Positions 25,648-34,957 are shown, counted from the first letter of the stretch. The stretch: DNA of 64,000 bases from Paenibacillus sp. 1001270B_150601_E10 (GCF_015558675.1 NZ_JADMOL010000001.1:320799-384798), one strand, 5' to 3'. The notes: generated from the sequence alone by a model not told the origin. Made by a program: numbers and translations.

Positions 25648-26403
25648 ATGAGAATAAGTGACGGAATAGAGATGCTTGAGCTTTCAGCGAACGTGCTTGG
25701 CAATAAGACGACTATTCATCCTACTATCCTATGGGATAAACATTCAGCAGTATTGATTGATGCAGGCTATCCAGGCCAGCTTTCACTTATTAAAAATGCT
25801 GTCGAAGCGACAGGGGTATCCTTTTCCCAGATACATGCAGTTGTATTGACGCATCAGGATATTGATCATATCGGCAGTCTGCCGGCTCTGATCGAAGCCA
25901 TTGAACATCCCATCGAAGTGTTAGCTCATGAGCTTGAGTGTCCCTACATTCAAGGAGACCGGATGCTTATCAAGGTCACGCCTGAAAAGATTGATCTTGC
26001 GGTTAAAAGTTTGCCCCCTGAAGTACCTGAACAGATGAGACAGGCCTTTCGTTCTTCCCTTGAAAATCCTCCAAAAGCACAAGTAACACGCACCATTGCG
26101 GGTAGCGACATATTGCCTTACGCTGGTGGTTTAACGGTTGTTCCAACACCTGGACACACCCCAGGTCATTTTAGTCTCTATCACCAGACAAGCAAGACGC
26201 TTATTGCAGGCGATGCCTTGGTTATTTATGAAGATAAGCTCATGCCATCCAACCCTCAGCACACATATCATGTGGAAGAGTCCTTACATTCTATAAAGGA
26301 ATTGCTAAATTATGATATCGAGACTGTGATCTGCTATCATGGCGGGGTTATGAAGGATAACGTAAATGAACGGATTGCTGAACTATCGCGATTAGCAAAA
26401 TGA
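25648..26403 (+). CDS. MBL-fold metallo-hydrolase
   Basis: 251 residues of the metallo-beta-lactamase superfamily. The metal motif reads LTHQDIDHIGS near residue 72 (Gln replaces the usual second His of HxHxDH), followed by TPGHTPGHFSLY near 170, the bridging Asp in LIAGDALV near 188 and a late His in ICYHGG. The overall pattern resembles the YobT-like hydrolases of Bacillus. The reaction is unknown; hydrolysis of a lactone, thioester or phosphodiester is possible. AGGAGG precedes the ATG at 25648. Monocistronic: own consensus promoter and terminator. Confidence 0.85.
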   Translation: MRISDGIEMLELSANVLGNKTTIHPTILWDKHSAVLIDAGYPGQLSLIKNAVEATGVSFSQIHAVVLTHQDIDHIGSLPALIEAIEHPIEVLAHELECPYIQGDRMLIKVTPEKIDLAVKSLPPEVPEQMRQAFRSSLENPPKAQVTRTIAGSDILPYAGGLTVVPTPGHTPGHFSLYHQTSKTLIAGDALVIYEDKLMPSNPQHTYHVEESLHSIKELLNYDIETVICYHGGVMKDNVNERIAELSRLAK

Positions 26404-26467
26404 TGGATGGTTAACCTTTTATTTTGCTAATGATGGTACGGGTAGACCATTTCATTAAAGATGTCAA

Positions 26468-26520
26468 AAAAGTCCTTGTTTTGCTCCAGCATGCAGCAAA
26501 ACAAGGACTTTCTTATTTTC
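26468..26520 (+). terminator. Intrinsic terminator after the MBL hydrolase gene
   Basis: A perfect 17-bp stem AAAGTCCTTGTTTTGCT / AGCAAAACAAGGACTTT with a 9-base loop, followed by CTTATTTTC. Confidence 0.88.
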
Positions 26521-26593
26521 CACCCAATACAAGAACTGTACGTTATACTGTCGCCTATCAGCCTGGAAAACCAACTTTAGCCCCTTTATCTCG

Positions 26594-26636
26594 CAAAAAA
26601 AGGTGCACCCGTTACTGATGGATGCACCTTTTTATT
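26594..26636. terminator. Terminator of the AraC-family gene, usable in both directions
   Basis: AAAAAAGGTGCAC-N-GATGGATGCACCTTTTT stem-loop. On the minus strand it ends in TTTTTTTGCG, four bases after the AraC stop; on the plus strand it gives a TTTTTATTC tail. Confidence 0.8.
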
Positions 26637-26639
26637 CGT

Positions 26640-27515
26640 TTAAGATAAAGACAAATAGGATTCCGTCCGAAGCTGTACCTTCCGCCGATACGCTTCGGGT
26701 GTGCAGCCTACAATCTGCTTGAACATCCGGGAAAAATGAGGCAGGTGCTTGTAGCCAACCGCATAGGACACCTCGGTTACGGGAACTTGAGGCTCTGCTA
26801 CGAACATCACCTTCGCCTGATTCACGCGCCGATGATTCACATACTGGAAGATCGTGAAGCCGGTGATCTCCTTGAACAGTTTGCTGATATAGTGCTTGTT
26901 CAGATGCACCTCTTGAGCAATATCATCAAGCGACAGTTCCTCTGTGTAGCGATGCTCCAAGACTCGTATCACTTCTTCTACATGGCGTTCCCTGTCACGC
27001 TGATGCTCAAGCTGAGCGAGAGGCTCAGAAAACCAGTCATAGATGCAGCACAGAAGATCTAGCATGGCGAGCTTGGCTCGTTGACGACCTACATAATTCT
27101 GCCGGCGAAGCTCCTGCTCCATGTGCTTGAGTAGACGCTCAGCCTCCGCCCTTCGCTCCTCATGAAGCTTAATACGCGCTGTCTTAAGTTCAACAAATGG
27201 ACGAAGCAGCTCGCCTTCTTGGCCTTCTCCACGCGCAGGATCAATGTTATTCACAAATCTTGCATCGAAGTGGAGAATGGAGCGCACATAAGGGGTACGT
27301 GTGTCTATGATCGGTCTATGAAGCGTTAGGCCATTCATAATGATAAGATCCCCTGGCTCCAGCATATATATCCGATCCCCAATAAGGTACTGCACATTTC
27401 CTTCATGGAACATGTACACTTCATAGTTCGTATGAGAATGAAAGGACGGTGTACCGTAGGGAACTACTGAGCGATACTGTACATCGAATATTTCATTCTG
27501 ATGAATCCAGGACAC
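26640..27515 (-). CDS. AraC-family transcriptional regulator
   Basis: 291 residues. An N-terminal cupin-like sensor domain (about 1-140; FHSHTNYEVYMFHEG and GDRIYMLEPGDLIIMN) precedes two helix-turn-helix units: LSLDDIAQEVHLNKHYISKLFKE near residue 195 and VTEVSYAVGYKHLPHFSRMFKQ near 245. The start is GTG at 27515 with GGGGGAGAGG just ahead. The nearest metabolic target is the oxidoreductase/epimerase operon at 21910-25146, on the same strand beyond the MBL gene, so control of that sugar operon is a reasonable guess. The ligand is unknown. Confidence 0.9.
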   Translation of the reverse strand: MSWIHQNEIFDVQYRSVVPYGTPSFHSHTNYEVYMFHEGNVQYLIGDRIYMLEPGDLIIMNGLTLHRPIIDTRTPYVRSILHFDARFVNNIDPARGEGQEGELLRPFVELKTARIKLHEERRAEAERLLKHMEQELRRQNYVGRQRAKLAMLDLLCCIYDWFSEPLAQLEHQRDRERHVEEVIRVLEHRYTEELSLDDIAQEVHLNKHYISKLFKEITGFTIFQYVNHRRVNQAKVMFVAEPQVPVTEVSYAVGYKHLPHFSRMFKQIVGCTPEAYRRKVQLRTESYLSLS

Positions 27516-27551
27516 AAGCCTCTCCCCCTCTGCAGGCTGTCCTTCATCCCA

Positions 27552-28679
27552 TTACTTTGTTGCTTCGTTAATAATAGCAAGCACGAGCTCAGAAGTCTTT
27601 ACAAGATCATTCGTATGAATACGTTCCTTCGTCGTATGAATATCTTTATAGCCAACCGCCAGATTCACAGTCGGAACACCGTGGCCATTGAAAATATTCG
27701 CATCGCTGCCTCCTCCAGAATGGAACAATCGAGGTGTAAGGCCAAGGGCTTCAATAGCACGAGAAGCAAATTTCACCACTTCGTCTTTTTCTCCAAAATT
27801 AAAGGCTGGGTACATAATCTTGCTATCGAATTTCGCCGTAGCACCGAAGTCGGCTGCTGCAGATTCCAGCGCTTCTTTCATAGAAGCAAGCTGAGCTTCC
27901 ACTTTCTCTTGTACAATACTGCGAGCTTCGGCATCGAGCCTTACATAATCCGTTACCACATTTGTTGGGCCGCCACCCTCGAAGCGTCCGATGTTTGCGG
28001 TCGTCTCATGGTCAATGCGTCCAAGCTTCATGCGTGAAATACCCTTGGAGGCAACCTGAATAGCGCTGATGCCATCCTCAGGGTTCACGCCTGCATGTGC
28101 AGACTTCCCATGAATCTCCATGGTGATCTTCGCTTGAGTCGGCGCTGCAACCGCAATGGCTCCTACCTCGCCATTAGAGTCAAGTGCATATCCGAAGTCA
28201 GCTTGCAGCAAGCTGCCGTCCATCGCGCGCGCTCCGTTTAAGCCGGATTCCTCACCCACTGTAATGACAAATTGAAGCTGACCATGCGGAAGTTCTTTCT
28301 CTTGGATCACACGAATCGCTTCAAAGATAGCTGCCAGCCCCGCTTTATCATCAGAACCTAGAATGGTCGTTCCATCGCTATGTATCAGACCGTCCTCATC
28401 AACGATAGGCTTAACACCTTTTCCAGGTGTCACTGTATCCATATGGGATGTGAAGAAAAGTCTCTTCCCTTGCTCATGACCTGCAGTAGCTGGCCAATTC
28501 ACAATGAGATTGCCTGCTTCGTGGCCTGTTACACCTGTTGTATCATCTTCTGTTACCTCAAGGCCAAGGTCAGCAAATTGCTTTTTCAATTCATCGCAAA
28601 TGGCTCTTTCATATCTTGTCTCGCTATCAATCTGAACCAATTGTAAAAAATGCTCCACTAAACGATATTGATTAACCAT
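27552..28679 (-). CDS. Peptidase T-like M20 family metallopeptidase (YqjE-like)
   Basis: 375 residues. Metal ligands are visible in FTSHMDTVTPG near residue 78, LGSDDKAGLAA near 108 and GEESGLNGA near 142; HSGGGSDANIF near 325 supplies the last ligand region. The dimerisation lid domain lies about 180-290. The family includes tripeptidase PepT and B. subtilis YqjE; the true substrate is uncertain. The frame is open back to 28769, but the ATG at 28679 has GGAGG nine bases upstream. It diverges from the small Prli42-like gene. Confidence 0.88.
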   Translation of the reverse strand: MVNQYRLVEHFLQLVQIDSETRYERAICDELKKQFADLGLEVTEDDTTGVTGHEAGNLIVNWPATAGHEQGKRLFFTSHMDTVTPGKGVKPIVDEDGLIHSDGTTILGSDDKAGLAAIFEAIRVIQEKELPHGQLQFVITVGEESGLNGARAMDGSLLQADFGYALDSNGEVGAIAVAAPTQAKITMEIHGKSAHAGVNPEDGISAIQVASKGISRMKLGRIDHETTANIGRFEGGGPTNVVTDYVRLDAEARSIVQEKVEAQLASMKEALESAAADFGATAKFDSKIMYPAFNFGEKDEVVKFASRAIEALGLTPRLFHSGGGSDANIFNGHGVPTVNLAVGYKDIHTTKERIHTNDLVKTSELVLAIINEATK

Positions 28680-28759
28680 GATGACTTTCCTCCAAACGTA
28701 GTTTTCGTTTACAATATAGACAAGTATGCTGGATAACAGGAAAGGAGTGTATCCGACAA

Positions 28760-28864
28760 ATGAATTCAAAGCGCTGGTTCCGCATCGTTGTCTACATTAT
28801 GCTTGCAGCGATGATCTTATCAACCCTATTCGTACTCATTGAACCTCTTCTGTACGGACTATAA
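28760..28864 (+). CDS. Prli42-like single-pass membrane miniprotein
   Basis: A 34-codon ORF with AAAGGAG twelve bases before its ATG. The product MNSKRWFRIVVYIMLAAM... ILSTLFVLIEPLLYGL has a short basic N terminus and one membrane helix. This pattern (basic start, VVYIML, then a hydrophobic helix) is that of Prli42, the Listeria membrane miniprotein that anchors the stressosome, which is widespread in Firmicutes. It is divergent from the M20 peptidase gene. Assignment is by recall of the family pattern; too short for certainty. Confidence 0.6.
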   Translation: MNSKRWFRIVVYIMLAAMILSTLFVLIEPLLYGL

Positions 28865-28880
28865 GCTTTCCCCTTGCATA

Positions 28881-28907
28881 AAGCCATGCCGATACACGGC
28901 ATGGCTA
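28881..28907. terminator. Hairpin between the Prli42-like gene and lipB
   Basis: Perfect 8-bp stem GCCATGCC / GGCATGGC (28883-28905). The minus-strand tail is TTTATGC and the plus-strand tail TAATCATG, so it is a weak terminator at best, placed to serve either of the convergent genes. Confidence 0.5.
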
Positions 28908-28961
28908 ATCATGTCTATTTGATGATCACAGCCGTACCCGCCCACGATCATACACGTTTAC

Positions 28962-29681
28962 TTACCCTTCACTTCCAATATGATAACCAAAGATCGCTTC
29001 AAAGTAAGGGAGAATTTCTTGACCGACCTGCTCAACGGCAAAGAACTTCCCTGTCATATCTTCAAGCGAAGTGACGCCATATTGTTGAATCCCACACGGC
29101 ACAATCCCGGCAAAGCCGTCATGCTGGATTCCGCTCTTGATATTAAATGCAAATCCATGGCTGGTTATAAACCCTCTATGTGTTCTTGAGCGATTAAACT
29201 TAACACCGATCGCAGCAATCTTCACGTCGCCGATCCATACGCCTGTGTACTCTTCCTTGCGGCTGCCCTTGATGCCGTAGGATGCCAAGTACTGAATGAT
29301 GACTTCTTCCAATCTTCGCAAATATCCGTGAAGATCAAGAGAAGCCCCTTCAAGCAGGATAATCGGGTAGCCTACAAGCTGACCTGGCCCATGATAGGTA
29401 ATATCACCACCACGATCGATTTCATACACTTGGATGCCCTTCTCTTTCAATTGCTCCGGCGACAGCAGCAAGTGCTCAGGATGTCGCTGAGAACCTATCG
29501 TATAGGTTGGTGGATGCTCTAACAGGAATAGCGTTTCCTGCGCTTCTCCCTTATCGACTGCCTTTACGGTTTGCTTTTGCAACTCCCATGCTGCTTGATA
29601 ATCGATTAGACCGCATGTACGAACGACGAGCGGCTTGACGCTTTCTTGATCATGATCTGTACTCTGCACGCATTCGCTCAC
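28962..29681 (-). CDS. lipB: Lipoyl(octanoyl) transferase
   Basis: 239 residues. LipB moves octanoyl from acyl carrier protein to the lipoyl lysine of E2 and H proteins. Family motifs are RGGDITYHGPGQLVGYP near residue 77, KIAAIGVKF with the catalytic lysine near 146 and VPCGI with the thioester-forming cysteine near 183, all intact. Of the clustered possible starts the GTG at 29681 has the best distance to AGAAGG; 29693 is possible. It follows the E2 gene bkdB, a fitting partner since E2 needs lipoyl. B. subtilis uses LipM/LipL instead. Confidence 0.92.
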   Translation of the reverse strand: MSECVQSTDHDQESVKPLVVRTCGLIDYQAAWELQKQTVKAVDKGEAQETLFLLEHPPTYTIGSQRHPEHLLLSPEQLKEKGIQVYEIDRGGDITYHGPGQLVGYPIILLEGASLDLHGYLRRLEEVIIQYLASYGIKGSRKEEYTGVWIGDVKIAAIGVKFNRSRTHRGFITSHGFAFNIKSGIQHDGFAGIVPCGIQQYGVTSLEDMTGKFFAVEQVGQEILPYFEAIFGYHIGSEG

Positions 29682-29784
29682 TGAATTCAACACCTTCTGC
29701 TAGAATCGCAATATTACAGTTGTAACTATGCTGTAGCTCTATGTACAACTGAATGAAAATATTTTTTACTCTTCTAGCATGCCA

Positions 29785-31143
29785 CTAATAAAGCTTCGTT
29801 TCAAGATTAAACGATTCAATATTTTCTTTGACCCGCTGCAGGAATCGACCGCAAATCACACCATCCAAGATTCGGTGGTCGAGAGACAGACACATGTTTG
29901 CCATAGAGCGAACCGCAATCATATCGTTTATAACAACGGGCTTCTTCACAATGGACTCAAAGGTAACAATAGCTGCCTGCGGGTAGTTGATAATTGGATA
30001 AGACAGAATAGAGCCGAATGAGCCTGTATTGTTCACCGTAAAGGTTCCGCCCTGCATATCATTAAGTGTAAGCTTGCCCTCACGAGTCTTGCGAGCAAGG
30101 TCTTCAATCTCACGTGCAAGTCCGGCAATATTTTTTTGATCCGCCTTATGAATAACAGGGGTAAGTACGGAGTCTTCTGTTCCGACTGCTAGCGACAGAT
30201 TAATGTCACGCTTCACAATAATTTTGTCCACGGCCCATACGGAGTTCATGATTGGATAATCCTTGATCGCATTCACGATTGCTTTTACAACAAACGCAAG
30301 ATACGTCAAGTTGATACCCTCTTTACGCTTGAACTCATCCTTCAGCTTGTTTCGAAGCTGAACAAGGTTTGTCACATCGACTTCAATCGTCGTCCAGGCA
30401 TGTGGAATTTCGGACACGCTTTGGCGCATATTGCGAGCGATAGAGTTGCGGAGCGGAGTGACATCAATCAGATATTCGCCTCTAGCTGTATGTGCCTCGG
30501 ATTCAATCTCGATCTTCGGCAGGCGAGGTGTCTCGCTTAGATGTATGCCTGAATTGCGTACCTGGGACATCGAAGCAGGAATAGGTTCCGATGTTGTAAA
30601 CACAGCAGGCGCACTTGCACTCGAATTCGTGCTAGGTTCAGGCTTCAGCTCTTGTGCTCGCATTCCGCCTTCTTCAACAAACTTGAGCACGTCCTTGCGC
30701 GTGATGCGGCCTCCTAACCCCGTACCCATTACGAGTTGAAGGTCAATGCCATGCTCTTGGGCAAGCTTCTGCACAGCTGGAGAGAATCTCCCTCTCATGC
30801 TTGTGTCCACCGCGCTTGTCGAGGCTGCGACATGTTCAGTGCGTGCTGATTGAGACGGCGTACTTGGACTAGGCGAAGAAGCTTCATAAGCTTCGCCGCT
30901 CATCCGGCATATCACTGCACCGACATCCACGGTGTCGCCTTCTTTGGCAATATGCTCCTGCATCATTCCGCTCTCTGTCGCAGGAATCTCTGCTACCACC
31001 TTGTCCGTGATGACTTCGCATATCGGTTCATAAGCCTCAATCGCTTCACCAGGCTGCTTCAACCATTTTCCTATCGTAGCTGACACTAATGACTCCGCCA
31101 GCTGCGGCATCGTAATGTCAATCCATTGGTCTCTATCTGCCAT
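29785..31143 (-). CDS. bkdB: Branched-chain 2-oxoacid dehydrogenase, E2 (dihydrolipoyl acyltransferase)
   Basis: 452 residues. The lipoyl domain is at 1-78 with the modified lysine in EVITDKVVAEIPA. A Ser/Thr/Pro-rich linker follows, then the E1/E3-binding domain near 125-160 (RFSPAVQKLAQEHGIDL), a second linker and the catalytic domain from about 220, with SLDHRILDGVICGRF holding the active His and Asp. It transfers isobutyryl and related groups to CoA, supplying branched fatty acid primers. AGGAGTG precedes the ATG at 31143. Last gene of lpdV-bkdAA-bkdAB-bkdB. Nothing is missing. Confidence 0.93.
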   Translation of the reverse strand: MADRDQWIDITMPQLAESLVSATIGKWLKQPGEAIEAYEPICEVITDKVVAEIPATESGMMQEHIAKEGDTVDVGAVICRMSGEAYEASSPSPSTPSQSARTEHVAASTSAVDTSMRGRFSPAVQKLAQEHGIDLQLVMGTGLGGRITRKDVLKFVEEGGMRAQELKPEPSTNSSASAPAVFTTSEPIPASMSQVRNSGIHLSETPRLPKIEIESEAHTARGEYLIDVTPLRNSIARNMRQSVSEIPHAWTTIEVDVTNLVQLRNKLKDEFKRKEGINLTYLAFVVKAIVNAIKDYPIMNSVWAVDKIIVKRDINLSLAVGTEDSVLTPVIHKADQKNIAGLAREIEDLARKTREGKLTLNDMQGGTFTVNNTGSFGSILSYPIINYPQAAIVTFESIVKKPVVINDMIAVRSMANMCLSLDHRILDGVICGRFLQRVKENIESFNLETKLY

Positions 31144-31297
31144 CTTGAAAATCACTCCTAACCCGTTAAATGGATACAATGCGACTAACCTCTACGTCAG
31201 CTTGCTTGAGGTGAAGCTACAATAGAGGTTAATCATCCCTAGTTTGCAGGAAATCTGCCTATAGACAGAATCCGTTTCTATTTTGAAAAATAAATGA

Positions 31298-32281
31298 TTA
31301 GAACAATGCTAGCTGACGCATCGCTTCCTTCACTTTATCCTTATTTAGCATGAATTCACGCTCAAGCGGAGGACTGATCGGCATTGCTGGGACATCCGGA
31401 CCGCACAAACGCATAATGGGTGCATCCAGATCAAAAAGCAGTTCCTCAGCGATAATCGCCGAAACTTCTGCCCCTACGCCGCCTGTCTTATTATCTTCAT
31501 GGATAATAAGCACCTTCCCCGTCTTCTGAGCTGCCTCTAGAATCGCAGTACGATCTAGCGGCTGAATGGTACGCAGGTCAAGAATATGAGCGCTGATCCC
31601 CTCTTGAGCCAGCTCTTCAGCAGCTTCAAGTGCAAAGTGAAGCGGAAGGCTATAGCCGATGACTGTAATGTCAGTTCCCTCACGAAGCACATTTGCCTCA
31701 CCAATCGGCACGATATAGTCGGTCTCCGGCACTTCACCAGATACCATGCGGTAGCACTTCTTATTTTCGAAGAAGATGACTGGATCCGGATCGCGAACCG
31801 CCGCTTTAAGCAGCCCTTTCGCATCGTAAGGCGTATAAGGCGCTACAATCTTCAATCCTGGTGTTCCAAAAAAGACTGATTCCGCACATTGGGAATGATA
31901 CAATCCGCCAAAGATGCCGCCGCCAATTGGAGCACGGATTACAACTGGACAGCTCCAATCGTTGTTGGATCGATAGCGGATCTTCGCTGCCTCACTGATG
32001 ATTTGGTTCGTTGCTGGATACATGAAGTCCGAGTATTGCATCTCTGCGATCGGCTTCATGCCGACCATAGCGGCACCGATTGCGACACCTGCAATCGCGG
32101 ATTCCGCAAGCGGCGTATCCAGGGCACGCTCTTCGCCAAACTGCTCATAAAGGCCCTTGGTGGTCGTAAATACGCCACCCTTCACGCCGACATCCTCTCC
32201 AAGAACGAATACTTCATCGTCTCGTTCCATCTCTTCCTTCATCGCTAATCGGATCGCATCAATGTATTCCATTTTCGCCAT
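31298..32281 (-). CDS. bkdAB: 2-oxoisovalerate dehydrogenase E1 beta subunit
   Basis: 327 residues of the transketolase-like E1 beta family. Key segments are FVLGEDVGVKGGVF near residue 25 with the ThDP-binding glutamate, DTPLAESAIAGVAIGAAM near 56, the GGGIFGGLYHSQ region near 121 and HEDNKTGGVGAEVSA near 262. It forms the alpha2-beta2 decarboxylase with BkdAA, whose gene ends six bases upstream. Normal length (327 in B. subtilis). Confidence 0.95.
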   Translation of the reverse strand: MAKMEYIDAIRLAMKEEMERDDEVFVLGEDVGVKGGVFTTTKGLYEQFGEERALDTPLAESAIAGVAIGAAMVGMKPIAEMQYSDFMYPATNQIISEAAKIRYRSNNDWSCPVVIRAPIGGGIFGGLYHSQCAESVFFGTPGLKIVAPYTPYDAKGLLKAAVRDPDPVIFFENKKCYRMVSGEVPETDYIVPIGEANVLREGTDITVIGYSLPLHFALEAAEELAQEGISAHILDLRTIQPLDRTAILEAAQKTGKVLIIHEDNKTGGVGAEVSAIIAEELLFDLDAPIMRLCGPDVPAMPISPPLEREFMLNKDKVKEAMRQLALF

Positions 32282-32287
32282 CAGAAA

Positions 32288-33310
32288 TTATACCTCCCCC
32301 GTCTCGGCATAGACATGCGTATAGGTCTCGCTTGGATGCGGGAAAGGCGCTTGCTCTGCATAGCGCGTAGCCTCGTTCAATTCCGCTTGGAGCTCCTTAA
32401 TCAATGCCTCATCCTGTTCCTCGGACCATATGCCACACTCGATAAGGTACTGCTTATATTTTGGCAATCCGTCCTTCTGACGGTGCTCTTCAACCTCTTC
32501 CTTCGTGCGGTATACCATATCATTGTCGGAAGTAGAGTGCGGAGACAAACGATACATCATGGCCTCGATAAGAGTCGGACCCTCGCCAGCAACGGCTCTT
32601 TCTCTCGCTTCTTTAACAACGCGGTATACCTCTAATGGATCGGTCCCATCGACGCGATAGCCTGGGAAGCCGTAGCCAAGCGCGCGATCCGCGATGCGTC
32701 CCGCCGACTGCTTCGCAAACGGCACGGAGATCGCATATTGGTTGTTCTCGCACATAATAATCACAGGCAGCTTATGAACTCCGGCAAAGTTGCAGCCTTC
32801 ATGGAAATCGCCCTGATTGCTGGAGCCTTCGCCAAAGGTTACATAGGATACGATGTCTTGCTTCCGCATCTTTGCGGCAAGGGCAATACCAACCGCATGA
32901 GGAACCTGTGTGGTTACCGGGCTTGAAGCTGTAACAATCCGATGGCGCTTCGAGCCAAAGTGTCCTGGCATTTGACGGCCACCGCTGGAGACGTCCTCGG
33001 CTTTAGCAAAGTTTGCGAGCAGAAGATCTTTGAACGTCAGCCCCACTGATAATACAAATCCGTAATCACGATAATATGGCAAATAATAGTCTCGTTCACG
33101 GTCCAATGCGAATGCCGCCGCTACCTGTGCAGTTTCCTGCCCGATTCCAGATACGTGGAACGAGATCTTGCCTGAGCGCTGAAGCAGCATCCCACGTTCA
33201 TCATACTTGCGCGCCATCAGCATCATTCGATACATCTCTAGTGCTTGCTCATCTGACAACCCAAGCTGTACATGCCGGGATACTTCTGTAGCAGAAGATT
33301 TAGGTGTCAT
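32288..33310 (-). CDS. bkdAA: 2-oxoisovalerate dehydrogenase E1 alpha subunit
   Basis: 340 residues. The ThDP/Mg motif runs from GEGSSNQGDFHEGCN near residue 152 to ENNQYAIS near 183, and the phosphorylation-loop-like stretch RLSPHSTSDND is near 260. It decarboxylates valine-, leucine- and isoleucine-derived 2-oxoacids with BkdAB. The ATG at 33310 follows AAGGAGG with a seven-base gap. Upstream is lpdV with a gap of about 135 bases, so all four bkd genes could be one transcript. Confidence 0.95.
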   Translation of the reverse strand: MTPKSSATEVSRHVQLGLSDEQALEMYRMMLMARKYDERGMLLQRSGKISFHVSGIGQETAQVAAAFALDRERDYYLPYYRDYGFVLSVGLTFKDLLLANFAKAEDVSSGGRQMPGHFGSKRHRIVTASSPVTTQVPHAVGIALAAKMRKQDIVSYVTFGEGSSNQGDFHEGCNFAGVHKLPVIIMCENNQYAISVPFAKQSAGRIADRALGYGFPGYRVDGTDPLEVYRVVKEARERAVAGEGPTLIEAMMYRLSPHSTSDNDMVYRTKEEVEEHRQKDGLPKYKQYLIECGIWSEEQDEALIKELQAELNEATRYAEQAPFPHPSETYTHVYAETGEV

Positions 33311-33445
33311 GGAGTAGCCTCCTTTTATAAAAAGCCTATTCGCTTTGTAGTCATGATACATTTGATACCTGGTACTAATACTTGAACCTAAATGTATTAT
33401 ACTCTTAGCCGGCCAAAAAGAAAACGACCTATCTAAGGAAGGGGT

Positions 33446-34867
33446 TTACATCACCAGTGATTTCCCATCTACCGCAAGCATAACCTCGCTCATGATCTCG
33501 GAAAGGGTAGGATGAGCATGAATAACTTGTCCAAGCTCCCATGGAGAGGCATTCAGCAGCTTAGCAAGAGAAGCTTCCCCGATTAACTCCGTTGCATGCG
33601 GTCCGATAATATGCACGCCTAACACATCCTCGGTATGCTGATCGATAACCACTTTCACAAATCCGTCCGTGTCCCCTTCGACTAACGCTTTGCCAATCGC
33701 ACTAAATGGAATCTTGCTTACCGTAACATCATAGCCTTCCTTGCGAGCCTCTTCTTCCGTGTAACCGATAGAGGCCGCCTCTGGCTTTGAATAGATGCAC
33801 TTTGGAATCATTTTATCAGAGACATGAACACCGCTCTCTCCACGCATGTGCTTAACTGCAGCAATTCCCTCTGCAGAAGCTGCGTGAGCAAGCTGAAGGC
33901 CGCCTATGCAGTCGCCAATTGCATAAATGTGAGGTTCATGCGTCTGCAAAGATTCATTCACTTGAATCGTACCGCGATCGATACGAACGTTTGTATTCTC
34001 TAAACCAAGCTGCTCCACATTGCCAATACGCCCAATCGAAACGAGCACCCGATCAGCCGTAAGCGTCACAGGTTCTCCCTCTTTGCCGATAATGAGATGA
34101 ACGCCTTTTTCATCCTTTAAGACGGCCTCGGATTCAACAGCAGCGCTTGTGTGAATCCGGATGCCTTTTTTCGTAAGCAATCGCGTCATTTCCTTAGAGA
34201 TGTCAGCATCCTCTAGTGGCAGAATCCGAGGACCCGCTTCAATCAAATCAACTTCAACGCCAAAATCATGAAGAAGAGAAGCCCATTCTATACCAATGAC
34301 ACCGCCGCCAATAATCGCAACGCTCTCTGGCAGGCTTGTCCATTCCAACGCTTCATCGCTCGTTGCAATACGGTCCCCATCTGGCTCGAGCCCCGGCAAG
34401 AGGCGAGGACGAGACCCCGTAGCGATAATAAGATGCTTGGGAACGACCGTAATCACTTCGTCATCCGCCAGCTCTACAGCAACAGACCCGCTCTTTGGTG
34501 AAAAGATGGACGGGCCCATTACACGCCCATTACCATGAATAACCTCTATGTTATGCTTCTTCATCAAGTATTGAACACCTCGATGAAGCTGATCGACCAC
34601 AGCTTGCTTTCTTGCTTGAACTGCTTTAAAGTCAACTTTGACTCCTTCAATATGTATACCGAATGATTCGCTCGTCTTCGCTTGAGCGACGATCTCTGCA
34701 CTGCGCAGGAGAGATTTGCTTGGGATGCAGCCTCGGTGCAGACAAGTGCCTCCTAAGCGATCACGCTCGATGACGACAACGCTGTAACCAAACTGAGCTG
34801 CTGCAATTGCAGCGATATAACCGCCCGTTCCTCCTCCTAAAATAGCCACATCGACTTGCTTTGTCAT
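33446..34867 (-). CDS. lpdV: Dihydrolipoamide dehydrogenase (E3)
   Basis: 473-residue FAD enzyme that reoxidises the E2 lipoyl arm. FAD motif AILGGGTGGYIAAIAAA at the start, redox cysteines in GGTCLHRGCIPSKSLL near residue 41, NAD motif VAIIGGGVIGIEWASLL near 180, second FAD motif IYAIGDC near 312, and the C-terminal dimer-interface HAHPTLSE with the catalytic His. First gene of the bkd cluster, behind a sigma-A type promoter. It could also serve other 2-oxoacid dehydrogenases. Confidence 0.95.
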   Translation of the reverse strand: MTKQVDVAILGGGTGGYIAAIAAAQFGYSVVVIERDRLGGTCLHRGCIPSKSLLRSAEIVAQAKTSESFGIHIEGVKVDFKAVQARKQAVVDQLHRGVQYLMKKHNIEVIHGNGRVMGPSIFSPKSGSVAVELADDEVITVVPKHLIIATGSRPRLLPGLEPDGDRIATSDEALEWTSLPESVAIIGGGVIGIEWASLLHDFGVEVDLIEAGPRILPLEDADISKEMTRLLTKKGIRIHTSAAVESEAVLKDEKGVHLIIGKEGEPVTLTADRVLVSIGRIGNVEQLGLENTNVRIDRGTIQVNESLQTHEPHIYAIGDCIGGLQLAHAASAEGIAAVKHMRGESGVHVSDKMIPKCIYSKPEAASIGYTEEEARKEGYDVTVSKIPFSAIGKALVEGDTDGFVKVVIDQHTEDVLGVHIIGPHATELIGEASLAKLLNASPWELGQVIHAHPTLSEIMSEVMLAVDGKSLVM

Positions 34868-34957
34868 CTATCAGTCACTCCTATTCCAACTTCATTTATG
34901 ATTGTAATACCGTTTCTATTAAGCTCTTTTATTACATGTATGCACAGCTACTATTGT

